Below are positions 53,353 to 61,196 of a stretch of DNA of 64,000 bases, in pieces. The stretch comes from Chitinophaga eiseniae (GTDB lineage: Bacteria > Bacteroidota > Bacteroidia > Chitinophagales > Chitinophagaceae). The notes below the pieces were generated by a model. That model saw only the letters and a program-made list of their open reading frames with translations, did not search any database and had not been told where the DNA came from. The first letter of the stretch is position 1. Each line of letters begins with the position of its first letter. Where the stretch lies: positions 744,001 to 808,000 of the forward strand of contig NZ_FUWZ01000003.1 of assembly GCF_900167135.1 (NCBI RefSeq), in the 5' to 3' direction. The translations under genes and the position numbers were made by a program.

Positions 53353-54483
53353 TTAATTGACGGAAAGTAGTGTGGAAGCCTCAAATGCCTCTCCAGGATA
53401 GAAAAAAGTTCCTTCGTCTATGCGTTTATCAACGTATGCTGAGTTCATAATACGGAGTAATCCCATGTAGTCCATCTCAAATTCTATGAGACTACCGACC
53501 TTGAGTCCCGTAATATTTGGGCCAAGGTCAACGACGATCATATCGGAGCTGGCGCCGACAATCTGCATATCCCTGTTAACAGGCCTAATATGCCCATCTT
53601 CCACATCAAGCAGGCCTATATCCACAATCGCCCTGCAAGACAAGGTCCCTTGTAACGTATCCTGGAAAGACATAGTTTGCCCTGCCAGGTTTTGGCCCAG
53701 CTCCCCCGAAGGAATGGCAGGCTTCTCATTGAGTTCAATAATTTCCGCATACAACTTAAAAACATCATTATGCATGTGCTCAAAGGACCGGCTGTGATAA
53801 ACATCCGTACCGAGAAAAAGTGTCTCTCCGATACGGAAATGATTGATCCCTGCCGGTAACAGGTCTTTATAAATTAGTGGAACGGTAACCGATGCCCCGC
53901 CGGATATATAAGGGATAACCTTATTGAATTTTGCCTCGATAAGCTGCTTATACAAGCAAAGCTGGATCAGTTTGTCGTGGTTAGGCAAAACGCCATACAT
54001 GCAGGTTAGGTTCGTGCCAATGCCCACCACTTTTATGTTCGGTAGCCTAAAGACTTTTGCATAAAAATCAACGAACTGTTCTCGCATAACGCCCTCCCTC
54101 AGTTCCCCTAGCTCCAGCATGATAACAATTTTATGGATCTTATCCTGCTTCACTGCCTCTACAGAAAGCATTTTGATCGTTTCGTATTCCGTATTGAAGC
54201 TGATATCGGCAAACTTAACAATGCGGGCGACATTCCTTTTCGCAGGAGGCTTGATGAACACTGTTTCGATGTCGGGTTTTATTGATTTGATCGTCTCCAG
54301 GTTATCGATACGACTATCGCAAATTTGCCTGATGCCTAATTGTATCAATTCATTGAGGTATTTTTTATTGCCGCAAAATACTTTGGCAACAATGGACCAC
54401 TCGATATTATAACTGGAGAAAAGATCGTTAAGATGGTTAAAATTCTCGCGAAGCTTATGTTGATTTAAGGTAATAAAGGCCAT
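53353..54483 (-). CDS. PLP-dependent amino acid racemase, alanine/ornithine racemase family
   Basis: 376 residues. The barrel's first strands read NIEWSIVAKVFCGN, where Lys34 is the predicted pyridoxal-phosphate lysine, then IRQICDSRID and VFIKPPAKRNVARIVKFADISFNTEYETI, which resemble the ornithine-racemase subfamily rather than Alr. Other family elements: GGASVTVPLIYKD and HFRIGETLFLG. The C-terminal domain is short. It should be cytoplasmic. The substrate cannot be inferred; neighbours (amino acid permease, GNAT) suggest a role in a small amino-acid module. Seven bases downstream of the GNAT gene. Confidence 0.87.
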   Translation of the reverse strand: MAFITLNQHKLRENFNHLNDLFSSYNIEWSIVAKVFCGNKKYLNELIQLGIRQICDSRIDNLETIKSIKPDIETVFIKPPAKRNVARIVKFADISFNTEYETIKMLSVEAVKQDKIHKIVIMLELGELREGVMREQFVDFYAKVFRLPNIKVVGIGTNLTCMYGVLPNHDKLIQLCLYKQLIEAKFNKVIPYISGGASVTVPLIYKDLLPAGINHFRIGETLFLGTDVYHSRSFEHMHNDVFKLYAEIIELNEKPAIPSGELGQNLAGQTMSFQDTLQGTLSCRAIVDIGLLDVEDGHIRPVNRDMQIVGASSDMIVVDLGPNITGLKVGSLIEFEMDYMGLLRIMNSAYVDKRIDEGTFFYPGEAFEASTLLSVN

Positions 54484-54490
54484 GTATAGT

Positions 54491-54934
54491 TTATTTTTTT
54501 AAACGCATTTCAAGATATTTGTTAATAAAGCCAAGGCTCTCATATAGTCGTAGCGCAGGGTTGCTTGGCTCAACATGAAGTGCCATATCGCCCTCTGAAA
54601 GCTGAATGGCTTTGATCATTAGTTGCCTCCCAATGCCCTGGCCTCTGTATTCTCTATGTGTTGCGATGTAAACAAGGATATTATCTGGGATATAACCATG
54701 CATGCCCGTTCTGTTAGTAACCGCAACTCCATTCAAGACTGAATCATTACTTGAAGTGATAATTAGGCCTCCTGGGGTCCTGCCGTTTAAGCACAGTGCA
54801 TAGTTTAACGCGTTTTGAATATCGGCCAGAGGATCTCCAAATTCGCCCAGATGTGTAAACAGAAAAGAGGCTACTTCATCCATCTGTTCCTTTGTGGGTG
54901 GAGCGAAGTGGGAGTAGGTTCTAATAGAAGACAT
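54491..54934 (-). CDS. GNAT-family N-acetyltransferase
   Basis: 147 residues. The acetyl-CoA binding motif A is EYRGQGIGRQLMIKAIQ, preceded by ILVYIATHREY and followed by LHVEPSNPALRLYESLGFINKYLEMRL, a complete GNAT core. It acetylates an unknown amine; its proximity to the racemase (7 bases) suggests the same amino acid or polyamine. First gene of the four-gene leftward unit. Confidence 0.9.
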   Translation of the reverse strand: MSSIRTYSHFAPPTKEQMDEVASFLFTHLGEFGDPLADIQNALNYALCLNGRTPGGLIITSSNDSVLNGVAVTNRTGMHGYIPDNILVYIATHREYRGQGIGRQLMIKAIQLSEGDMALHVEPSNPALRLYESLGFINKYLEMRLKK

Positions 54935-55298
54935 AATAAAAATTTAGGCTCCTGCAAGGAGCAGTTAAGAATAGGCATAAGATCAATATCAAGCCTTAGA
55001 ATTCAGTAATGTAAACTGTCAGCGATTAGTGCTGCAATAAATAATGGGTACAGACCCGTGGTTAATGAAACATCATCGGCTGCTTAGGTTGAACTTTTGC
55101 GTTCGCAAGCCTCAAGCGATATTTCGGGAACTATTCATTGCAAAGATAAGAAGATCAAGGGGAAAGCCCAAATCAGATGCAGAATACCTCGCCAATTCGA
55201 TGGTAATGCAGGTTCTTCCGACACCGGAAAGGTAGTCTACAACGGTCTATGCGCGAATGGACTGATTTAACCATTTCTTGAAAAAAAAATTATAACAA
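54935..55298. other. Gene-poor stretch with unidentified coding-like fragment
   Basis: No family is recognised. On the minus strand at about 55130-55250 the frame reads a short coding-like piece containing LSGVGRTCITIELARYSASD, reminiscent of a P-loop segment, but it is bounded by stops. ATAACAATTGTTAT (55292-55305) is a perfect palindrome in front of the next remnant. Confidence 0.4.
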
Positions 55299-55618
55299 TT
55301 GTTATTCACAAGGGCACTTTCAGATTTTAATTTAGAGATACCAAAAAACTGTGTTATAGAAAAAGAAGTAAATGTGCCAAATTACCGGATAAGGTTACCG
55401 GATACAGAGACTGCGAAACTATTGTGTATTACCCTTAAAGAATATTCGCAATTAAGCCACAGACCTATGGATGTCTTTACAGATGCAAGAGGGGTATAAC
55501 AGAGTTTTACATCCATGTAAGTACCAATAATGATACCCGATTGTCGAGCAAGCTAAAACTGGATAAAAACAACTTTGTCCGGTTCAAGCCTGAAGACATT
55601 TATGCCAGGTATGTGTAA
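55299..55618 (+). pseudogene. Frameshifted small conserved protein (paralogue of the 35901 remnant)
   Basis: From TTG 55299 the frame gives a start LFTRALSDFNLEIPKNCVI and NYRIRLPDTETAKLLCITL, KEYSQLSHRPMDVF, then a stop after ARGV. A two-base TA insertion at about 55497 explains it: in the next frame the sequence continues with YIHVSTNN and ends VRFKPEDIYARYV. It shares KLL-I-L-EYSQLSH-P-DV and STNN patterns with the fragment at 35901. Function unknown. A 14-bp palindrome overlaps its start. Confidence 0.65.
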
Positions 55619-55624
55619 CAATGT

Positions 55625-55981
55625 ATGTTCCCGATTACAGGGGACTCCATGCTGCCTATACCTTCCGGCAGTGATGTGGTATGTTCCTATGTCCAGAACT
55701 GGGCGCAGATCAAACCTAAAACGCTATGCATCGTCATACTGAGAGCAGAGCAGAACATTGTGTTCAAGCAAGTCACCTTGCAGCCAGAAGGATTACTACT
55801 GGAATCCCTCAACAGCCAGTTCCTGCCCTATACAGTACCGGTGTCGGAAGTGCATGAGCTCTGGGAGTTTTATAGCTTTCACAGCAGGGATATTCCGGAA
55901 GCAGATACAGACCTTCAAAGCATCGCCAGCATCATGCGGCAGATGCAGATCGATATTAATGAGTTGAAGAAGAAAAAATGA
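55625..55981 (+). pseudogene. Headless S24/LexA-type peptidase domain (truncated XRE-S24 repressor)
   Basis: 118 residues start directly at the S24 core: FPITGDSMLPIPSGSDVV holds the nucleophile Ser8, and IVFKQV the general-base Lys48, 40 residues apart as in LexA/UmuD-type domains. No N-terminal helix-turn-helix is encoded: the ATG lies six bases after the end of the preceding remnant. The tail ends in a coiled-coil-like IMRQMQIDINELKKKK. Full-length homologues (from memory) begin with an XRE domain, so it is probably the surviving half of a repressor gene. A free S24 domain could still cleave other partners, but nothing shows that. Confidence 0.7.
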
Positions 55982-56082
55982 GAATGTTGATATCCAAAGC
56001 AGAATACCTCTTTCCCGTATTTAAACGACAACGGGGAACCGATGGTGTAGAAAATGAAAGCGGGATGCCATGATAACAGGAC

Positions 56083-57204
56083 TTAATCTTGTTTATTATG
56101 GCGGATGGCGATTTCTTTTAAATAGAGATTCCGGTACTCAAGGTTGTGGGCGTCCCCATCCTTATACCTGACCCGGAGGTTAGGATCGGACAAGTCGAAT
56201 GCTTCTACGAAGAGGCAATATACGTAGCGGGCAACCAGATAGTTTTTTTTCTTGCCTCCTTTACATAGGGTAGTAATCAAGGCTGACGTTCGGTCTTCAG
56301 ATTTACTTTTCCTTTTTTTGGAAGTGAGCATTTTGATTCGTTCAGGGTACCATTTCTTTAGGTTACCTTCCGAGACCTTGCCCAGTGCTTTCACCCTGCC
56401 CATATTTGATATCTGGTACAATCCTTCATACCCTGGGAAGTCCTTCCAACGTTCCCCTTTCCTGGTTGCTGGTGAAAGGTCAGCGGCAGGCGGCGCATGT
56501 TTAGGTTCAGTCGTAGCGCCCGAAGCAAAATTTGTGCTAAGACCTAAGTCGATATGCTTACGTAAAACACCTTTACGAAACTTCCCGGCCCTGCCCTGCT
56601 GCCAGAGAAAGCCTTTGCACATATTACCGTTATGAACAGCGGAAGAGATGGAAGAAACATCAAAGCCGTTCTTTGCCCCTGCTTCCGACAGGCTCGCATA
56701 GGTTGCGATCAAGTTGCCACGGGTATCGAACTGGCTTATCGGCTTGCGTGTTTCGCTAAAAGCCCTTCCTTTCTCATAAGATCGTTTTAATATCTTACTA
56801 ATATTGGAAGCCTCCAAGTTCCTATAGTTCAGATTGCGGCCATCGCCATCTTTAAAGCAGATGAGTGTGCTTCTGTCCTTCAAGTCCAAAGGGGCTACGA
56901 AAGCGTTATACACCAACCGGGCCACGGAATGGCAATAAGCTATGCCTTCCAGGTAAAGCGGTGCAATAACACTATAGGAGTGATCCGCTGCTTGCTTATT
57001 ATATCTTCTTACCACCCTTGGGCTCAGGATTTGTATCGGTTTGTTCCGGATACCACCATGGGGCAGCATCCATTTCCTGCTCAGGGACTTGATGCGACCA
57101 TGAGAAGACACTTCGTAAAAATCCTCGAAACCGGCGATGGGTTTCCAAAGTTCCCGCTTGCGGTCCCTAAGGAACAGATCCTGGTAGGCGTATTGCTGCT
57201 GCAT
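56083..57204 (-). CDS. Protein with two NUMOD4 modules and degenerate HNH region
   Basis: 373 residues. A NUMOD4 motif (WKPIAGFEDFYEVSSHGRIKSL, about 20-41) is followed by an HNH-like tail whose catalytic His is replaced (CFKDGDGRNLNYRNL, 117-130). A NUMOD1-like helix-turn-helix segment lies at 156-202 (ISQFDTRGNLIATYASLSE, SISSAVHNGNMCKGFLWQ). A second NUMOD4 (WKDFPGYEGLYQISNMGRVKAL, 253-274) also ends with YKDGDAHNLEYRNL. NUMOD4 proteins of homing endonucleases bind DNA. Without HNH histidines this one probably binds rather than cuts. It is divergent from the RHS-type genes. Confidence 0.82.
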   Translation of the reverse strand: MQQQYAYQDLFLRDRKRELWKPIAGFEDFYEVSSHGRIKSLSRKWMLPHGGIRNKPIQILSPRVVRRYNKQAADHSYSVIAPLYLEGIAYCHSVARLVYNAFVAPLDLKDRSTLICFKDGDGRNLNYRNLEASNISKILKRSYEKGRAFSETRKPISQFDTRGNLIATYASLSEAGAKNGFDVSSISSAVHNGNMCKGFLWQQGRAGKFRKGVLRKHIDLGLSTNFASGATTEPKHAPPAADLSPATRKGERWKDFPGYEGLYQISNMGRVKALGKVSEGNLKKWYPERIKMLTSKKRKSKSEDRTSALITTLCKGGKKKNYLVARYVYCLFVEAFDLSDPNLRVRYKDGDAHNLEYRNLYLKEIAIRHNKQD

Positions 57205-57514
57205 AGCTTATAGTAGGTTTGTCCATTTTTCAGTTAAGTCCAATGACAACAAGAGATACCTTGCTTATTGTTCGAATAAAAAATAAATATTTGAACAACG
57301 TAAGATAATCGTTTAACAACGAAATAATAATACCCAAATTAAGCATCTGGTTTTGATGTATAGCCGGATGCAATACGCAGATTAGCCGATGTTGACTTTG
57401 TAGCGCCATAACCGGATGGCAACTTTTTTACTGTTCGGATAACTCGTTTACTTGTGTGCCAGGTCTATCAGTGTATGTACCCAAAAATAGAATTTTTCCA
57501 CCATGCACATATGC

Positions 57515-57550
57515 AGGTTTTTACCTGGTTTTAATCATGGTTTTTACCTG
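57515..57550. promoter_or_regulatory. Paired palindromic sites, 23-bp period
   Basis: CAGGTTTTTACCTG at 57515-57528 region is a palindrome (CAGGT / ACCTG); the same core GGTTTTTACCTG is repeated exactly at 57539-57550, 23 bases after the first copy at 57516-57527. It looks like a double operator. Confidence 0.5.
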
Positions 57551-57627
57551 TAGGAAATTTCATGACAACTTTTCAATTTTGCCGACACAATTTTTGCATT
57601 TGCAGAATTGTCTTGTCCAAAGTAAAT

Positions 57628-57658
57628 AAAAGATTATCGGTAGTACTGATAGTCTTTT
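57628..57658 (+). terminator. Hairpin with T-run, possible terminator or attenuator
   Basis: AAAAGATTATC (57628-57638) and GATAGTCTTTT (57648-57658) form an 11-bp stem with one T-G pair, ending in T-rich sequence. No gene precedes it on the plus strand, so it may attenuate the transcript leading into 57809. Confidence 0.45.
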
Positions 57659-57808
57659 TAAGTGTCCAGTAACTAACCAATCCGACCAACCTTCTGTAAA
57701 TCAAGAGTGAAGCATGTTATTGCACTAACATGTTGCTGGGTTTTGTACGCCGCCTATTGGCGCACAACACTCCTATTTTAGAGTCCATTTTTAACCTATT
57801 CTAACCCT

Positions 57809-60800
57809 ATGAGAAATCTCAGATCATTGATCATTTTGTTGATGACCCTGCATTGCTGTGCCCTAAATAGCCACGCCCAGGACAAGCTGGGGGGCGCCGG
57901 CGCTGACAGCAAGATGCTTCCCGGCGGCTCTGACGGCGGCGGAGGTGGCGGCCTTTATACCCCAAACCTCTACGACGGCAGCGCCACGGTCAACATTCCC
58001 ATTTATCAATACAGCGCAGAAGACGGGAGCTTTGGCGTAGGCTTCAGTTTTAATACCCGGGGTATCAAGGTCGACGCCATAGCGTCTTCCGCAGGCCAGG
58101 GATGGGAATTTTCTTTGCCCAACATTACTCGCGTGGTCAAAGATCTGCCTGATGAAGTCAATTTCGGCGCTGATACCTTTCTTTACGCTCCTGTTTATGA
58201 TTACAATCCTGGCGGTGAACAATATAAACTGAATAATTTCTACTGGATGAAAGGCCGGTATGCCGTGTACTCCGAGTCAGGCAGCACGGCCGATCCCAAT
58301 ATCTACCGCGACGGCGAAGCCGACGATTACGTAGTGAACCTGGGCAGCGGCTCCTTTACCTTCAACCTCGGTAAGAACAATTACATCTTCACTAACCCTG
58401 CCCGGAGTGTAAAGGTAGAACTGTTGCTCAACGGCGCGGTGATCACTTCCGTTAACGACTTCCAGGTGATTGGCATCGATGAGCAGCAAAAGCTCGAATT
58501 CCGCATTACCGACGAAGGCGGCACGCAGTACCGCTTTATCCGCGGCGACTTCGAGATGCGTACCATCGAAGATGAACATGGACAGGGTATGGAGCTGGTC
58601 TCGTACTGGCTTACCACCAAATGGGTGATCAAGGAAGTAACCCTTCCCGGTGGCGCTAAGATCACTTATAACTATGATCATATTATCCGGCCCGGCGGCA
58701 GTGTGGTCGGCTATCGCAGCTACTCCCTTAAAGAAGGTGGCGGTAGCATTGGCTCCCTAAGTATGAGCGACGAACGCACTTACAACCCCCGTTTCGCTAT
58801 ACCTACGGCTATCCAATACCCCAACGCAGTGGAGCTGCTCTTTAATTACGACAGCCAGAAACGGCCCGATTTCCCATACGGGGCCTTACGATCGCTGAAG
58901 ACCCATACCACCTACAATTGTATCGAATACAAGCTGCACCAGTCGTTCTGGTACGATAGTACCGGGCAGCCGGTGGCAATACCATATGCCCAGGGCCTCG
59001 TAACATACGACGGCAAGGCCAGGCTGCGCCTCGACAGTGTGTCCATTGCCTCCTGCGACGGCACCGTGACAGAATCCTACTTCCGTTTTGAGTACAGCCC
59101 GTTGCGATTTCCAAGGCGCCTGAGTGTGAGCCAGGATTACTTTGGCTATTATAATGGCGCTGTATATAGCGGCAGCGACCCCAACACTATTCCCTATCAC
59201 CAGAGGTGGTGGCCCGGCAACCCCAACCCCGGCTATTATGGTATATACCGTACTTACAATCCTGCCGGTATCGAGGCCGGTATACTGCGCAAGATCACCA
59301 ATGCTTATGGTGGAACGACTTCCTTTTATTACGGAGGGCATGTATTGAGTACGGTTCTGCCGGGCTTGCCTACAGATGATAATTTTATGGGTGATGGAGA
59401 AAATGACGGCATACGGCTGGATTCCGTAGTAGAAAAGGAACAATATCATATAGAGAACAGCAGAGTAACCCGCTTTATCTATTCGGGAGGACAGCGCTTC
59501 CTGGACGGCGGCTATTTTTACTCGCCCCTGGCCTGGAAGACCGTAGGTGGCGTGCTGACCATGTTCAGCATGAACTATACCGGCAACTATGTCACTCCTC
59601 ACCACCTGGTAGGCGGCTCCAATCACGGCTATTCCAACGTGACCGTGGAGAGCCGTATGGGCAATGGTACCCTGCTCTCAAAAAAGGCCTATGTTTTTAC
59701 CAACCTGTACGATGCCTACTCCGGCATCCAAACCCGGTATACCATTGTGGGTGGCGGCAAACATTTTTATCAATATCCTTTTACGGACAAAAGTTATCTC
59801 CGCGACTGGGAAATGGGACTGCCGCTTAGCGTTACCGAGTACGACAACAACAACCGGATCGTGAAGCAGACCCTCAACACCTACGATTTCAGGGTCGACT
59901 CCATGAGTGCCGTGGGTAAGGTGGAGAACCGCAAGGCGGGTAAAATGTCGCTTTACGATACCCCGCTTCCCGGCGCACCTACCCAAATGAGCACCCGCGA
60001 CAGCTTAGATTATTATCGCCCTTACCGGGGCTGGGCTTTGCCCCTGCGTACGGTGACGCGCAAATATTTCAGCGACGCACAATACGTTGCCGATACTACT
60101 TTATTTGCTTACGACGCCCGCAACAATCTTTCCGAGATCATCACCACCAACAGTAAGGGGCAAAAGATGCGTACCGTAACCGTCTACAATTACAGCGTCG
60201 CTACGCAGAGCGCCTCACAGACCATCTACCAGATGAACCAGGCAGGGCTGGAAAAGAAGCTGGGCATGGAGCGCTGGATAATGGGGACCACAAGAGCTGA
60301 AGATCAATTGCTGGATGCCAGCATCTCCACCTTCAGCTACCAGAACGGCATCCTCTTGCCCAAGGCGCTGTACGCCTTCGAATCGGCTACCTTACCGGAT
60401 TACAATACCTATACCGGCGCAGGCAACGTTCCGGTGCCACCCCTGTACCAGCGCTTCCATACCGCTTTCCTGGGCAATGCCGTTACTTATTTCCAGAAAG
60501 TAAGCGAAGTGCAGGCTTCCGACAGCAAAGGCAACCCGCTGGAAACCCTCTTGCCTTTGAGCGGACAGTACAAATCGATGATCTGGGATACCCTTACCGG
60601 CCAAAAGCTCGCCGAGGCTTCCTGCCGCCTGGCCGATATGGGCTATACCGGCTTTGATGTGAGCCATAAGGGCAGCTTCAGCTACAATAGCGGTGGCATT
60701 ACCTGGGTGGCCGACGCACCTGCAGGCCGCAATGCCTACTCCTTTGGCTCGGGAGCGGTTACCCGCAGCGGTTTTACACCCAATAAGCCTTACCGTATCG

Positions 60801-61156
60801 GGTTCTGGAGCAATGGCACGCCCACCTGTACCATTGGCAGTACGCCGGTAAGCCTGGTAGCAGCGCCTGCGCAGGGCAACTGGACCTATTACGAAGCCGG
60901 CTTTACCCCCGCCACCGGCAGCGATGTGCTCAGCATCAGCGGGCCTTCCCTCAAATATATCGACGAGCTGAGGCTGTACCCGGCTAATGCGGCCATACAA
61001 TGCTACTCCTACGAGCAAATGTTTGGCAAGCGGGCCGATATTGACCATTCGGGCAGGATGACCTATTACGAATACGACAAGCTGGGCCGCAGGACCATCA
61101 TCCGCAACCAGGAAGGCGCCATCCTCTCCAAAACAGAATTTTATATCGGCCAGTAA
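57809..61156 (+). CDS. Large secreted protein of YD/RHS type, first of a pair
   Basis: 1115 residues with signal peptide (1-24, ending LNSHAQ). A Gly-rich linker (GGSDGGGGGG) precedes a beta-rich region with SATVNIPIYQYSAEDGSFGVG, similar in layout to the SpvB/TcdB-like N-terminal parts of RHS-associated proteins. The rest is beta-rich repeats with YD-type motifs, the clearest near the end: YYEYDKLGRRTIIRNQEG. It has no toxin tip: the frame stops there. The next secreted protein starts 40 bases later, so the two may be one functional unit. Role unknown; surface adhesion or toxin delivery are possibilities. Confidence 0.8.
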   Translation: MRNLRSLIILLMTLHCCALNSHAQDKLGGAGADSKMLPGGSDGGGGGGLYTPNLYDGSATVNIPIYQYSAEDGSFGVGFSFNTRGIKVDAIASSAGQGWEFSLPNITRVVKDLPDEVNFGADTFLYAPVYDYNPGGEQYKLNNFYWMKGRYAVYSESGSTADPNIYRDGEADDYVVNLGSGSFTFNLGKNNYIFTNPARSVKVELLLNGAVITSVNDFQVIGIDEQQKLEFRITDEGGTQYRFIRGDFEMRTIEDEHGQGMELVSYWLTTKWVIKEVTLPGGAKITYNYDHIIRPGGSVVGYRSYSLKEGGGSIGSLSMSDERTYNPRFAIPTAIQYPNAVELLFNYDSQKRPDFPYGALRSLKTHTTYNCIEYKLHQSFWYDSTGQPVAIPYAQGLVTYDGKARLRLDSVSIASCDGTVTESYFRFEYSPLRFPRRLSVSQDYFGYYNGAVYSGSDPNTIPYHQRWWPGNPNPGYYGIYRTYNPAGIEAGILRKITNAYGGTTSFYYGGHVLSTVLPGLPTDDNFMGDGENDGIRLDSVVEKEQYHIENSRVTRFIYSGGQRFLDGGYFYSPLAWKTVGGVLTMFSMNYTGNYVTPHHLVGGSNHGYSNVTVESRMGNGTLLSKKAYVFTNLYDAYSGIQTRYTIVGGGKHFYQYPFTDKSYLRDWEMGLPLSVTEYDNNNRIVKQTLNTYDFRVDSMSAVGKVENRKAGKMSLYDTPLPGAPTQMSTRDSLDYYRPYRGWALPLRTVTRKYFSDAQYVADTTLFAYDARNNLSEIITTNSKGQKMRTVTVYNYSVATQSASQTIYQMNQAGLEKKLGMERWIMGTTRAEDQLLDASISTFSYQNGILLPKALYAFESATLPDYNTYTGAGNVPVPPLYQRFHTAFLGNAVTYFQKVSEVQASDSKGNPLETLLPLSGQYKSMIWDTLTGQKLAEASCRLADMGYTGFDVSHKGSFSYNSGGITWVADAPAGRNAYSFGSGAVTRSGFTPNKPYRIGFWSNGTPTCTIGSTPVSLVAAPAQGNWTYYEAGFTPATGSDVLSISGPSLKYIDELRLYPANAAIQCYSYEQMFGKRADIDHSGRMTYYEYDKLGRRTIIRNQEGAILSKTEFYIGQ

Positions 61157-61196
61157 GGCTTTACCTATAACCTCATTATCCTCAAAAAAAGAGCTT

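Larger units (their letters stand above)
57205..57808. other. Long intergenic region with several dyads
   Basis: No gene is recognisable in 600 bases. It contains a near-perfect inverted repeat (TTGTTCGAATA at 57268 and TATTTGAACAA at 57288), two palindromic CAGGTTTTTACCTG-like sites (57515-57550), a hairpin at 57628-57658, and a CATGTTA / TAACATG dyad (57713-57732). The density of dyads suggests a regulated promoter region for the large secreted genes. Confidence 0.6.

Noticed and set aside
55044..55235. Plus-strand 63-codon frame
   Set aside because: The minus strand in the same stretch reads a more coding-like segment; neither belongs to a family I can name.
57628..57658. A riboswitch in the leader of the RHS-type gene
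   Set aside because: There is one simple hairpin with T-run; I saw no conserved aptamer elements.
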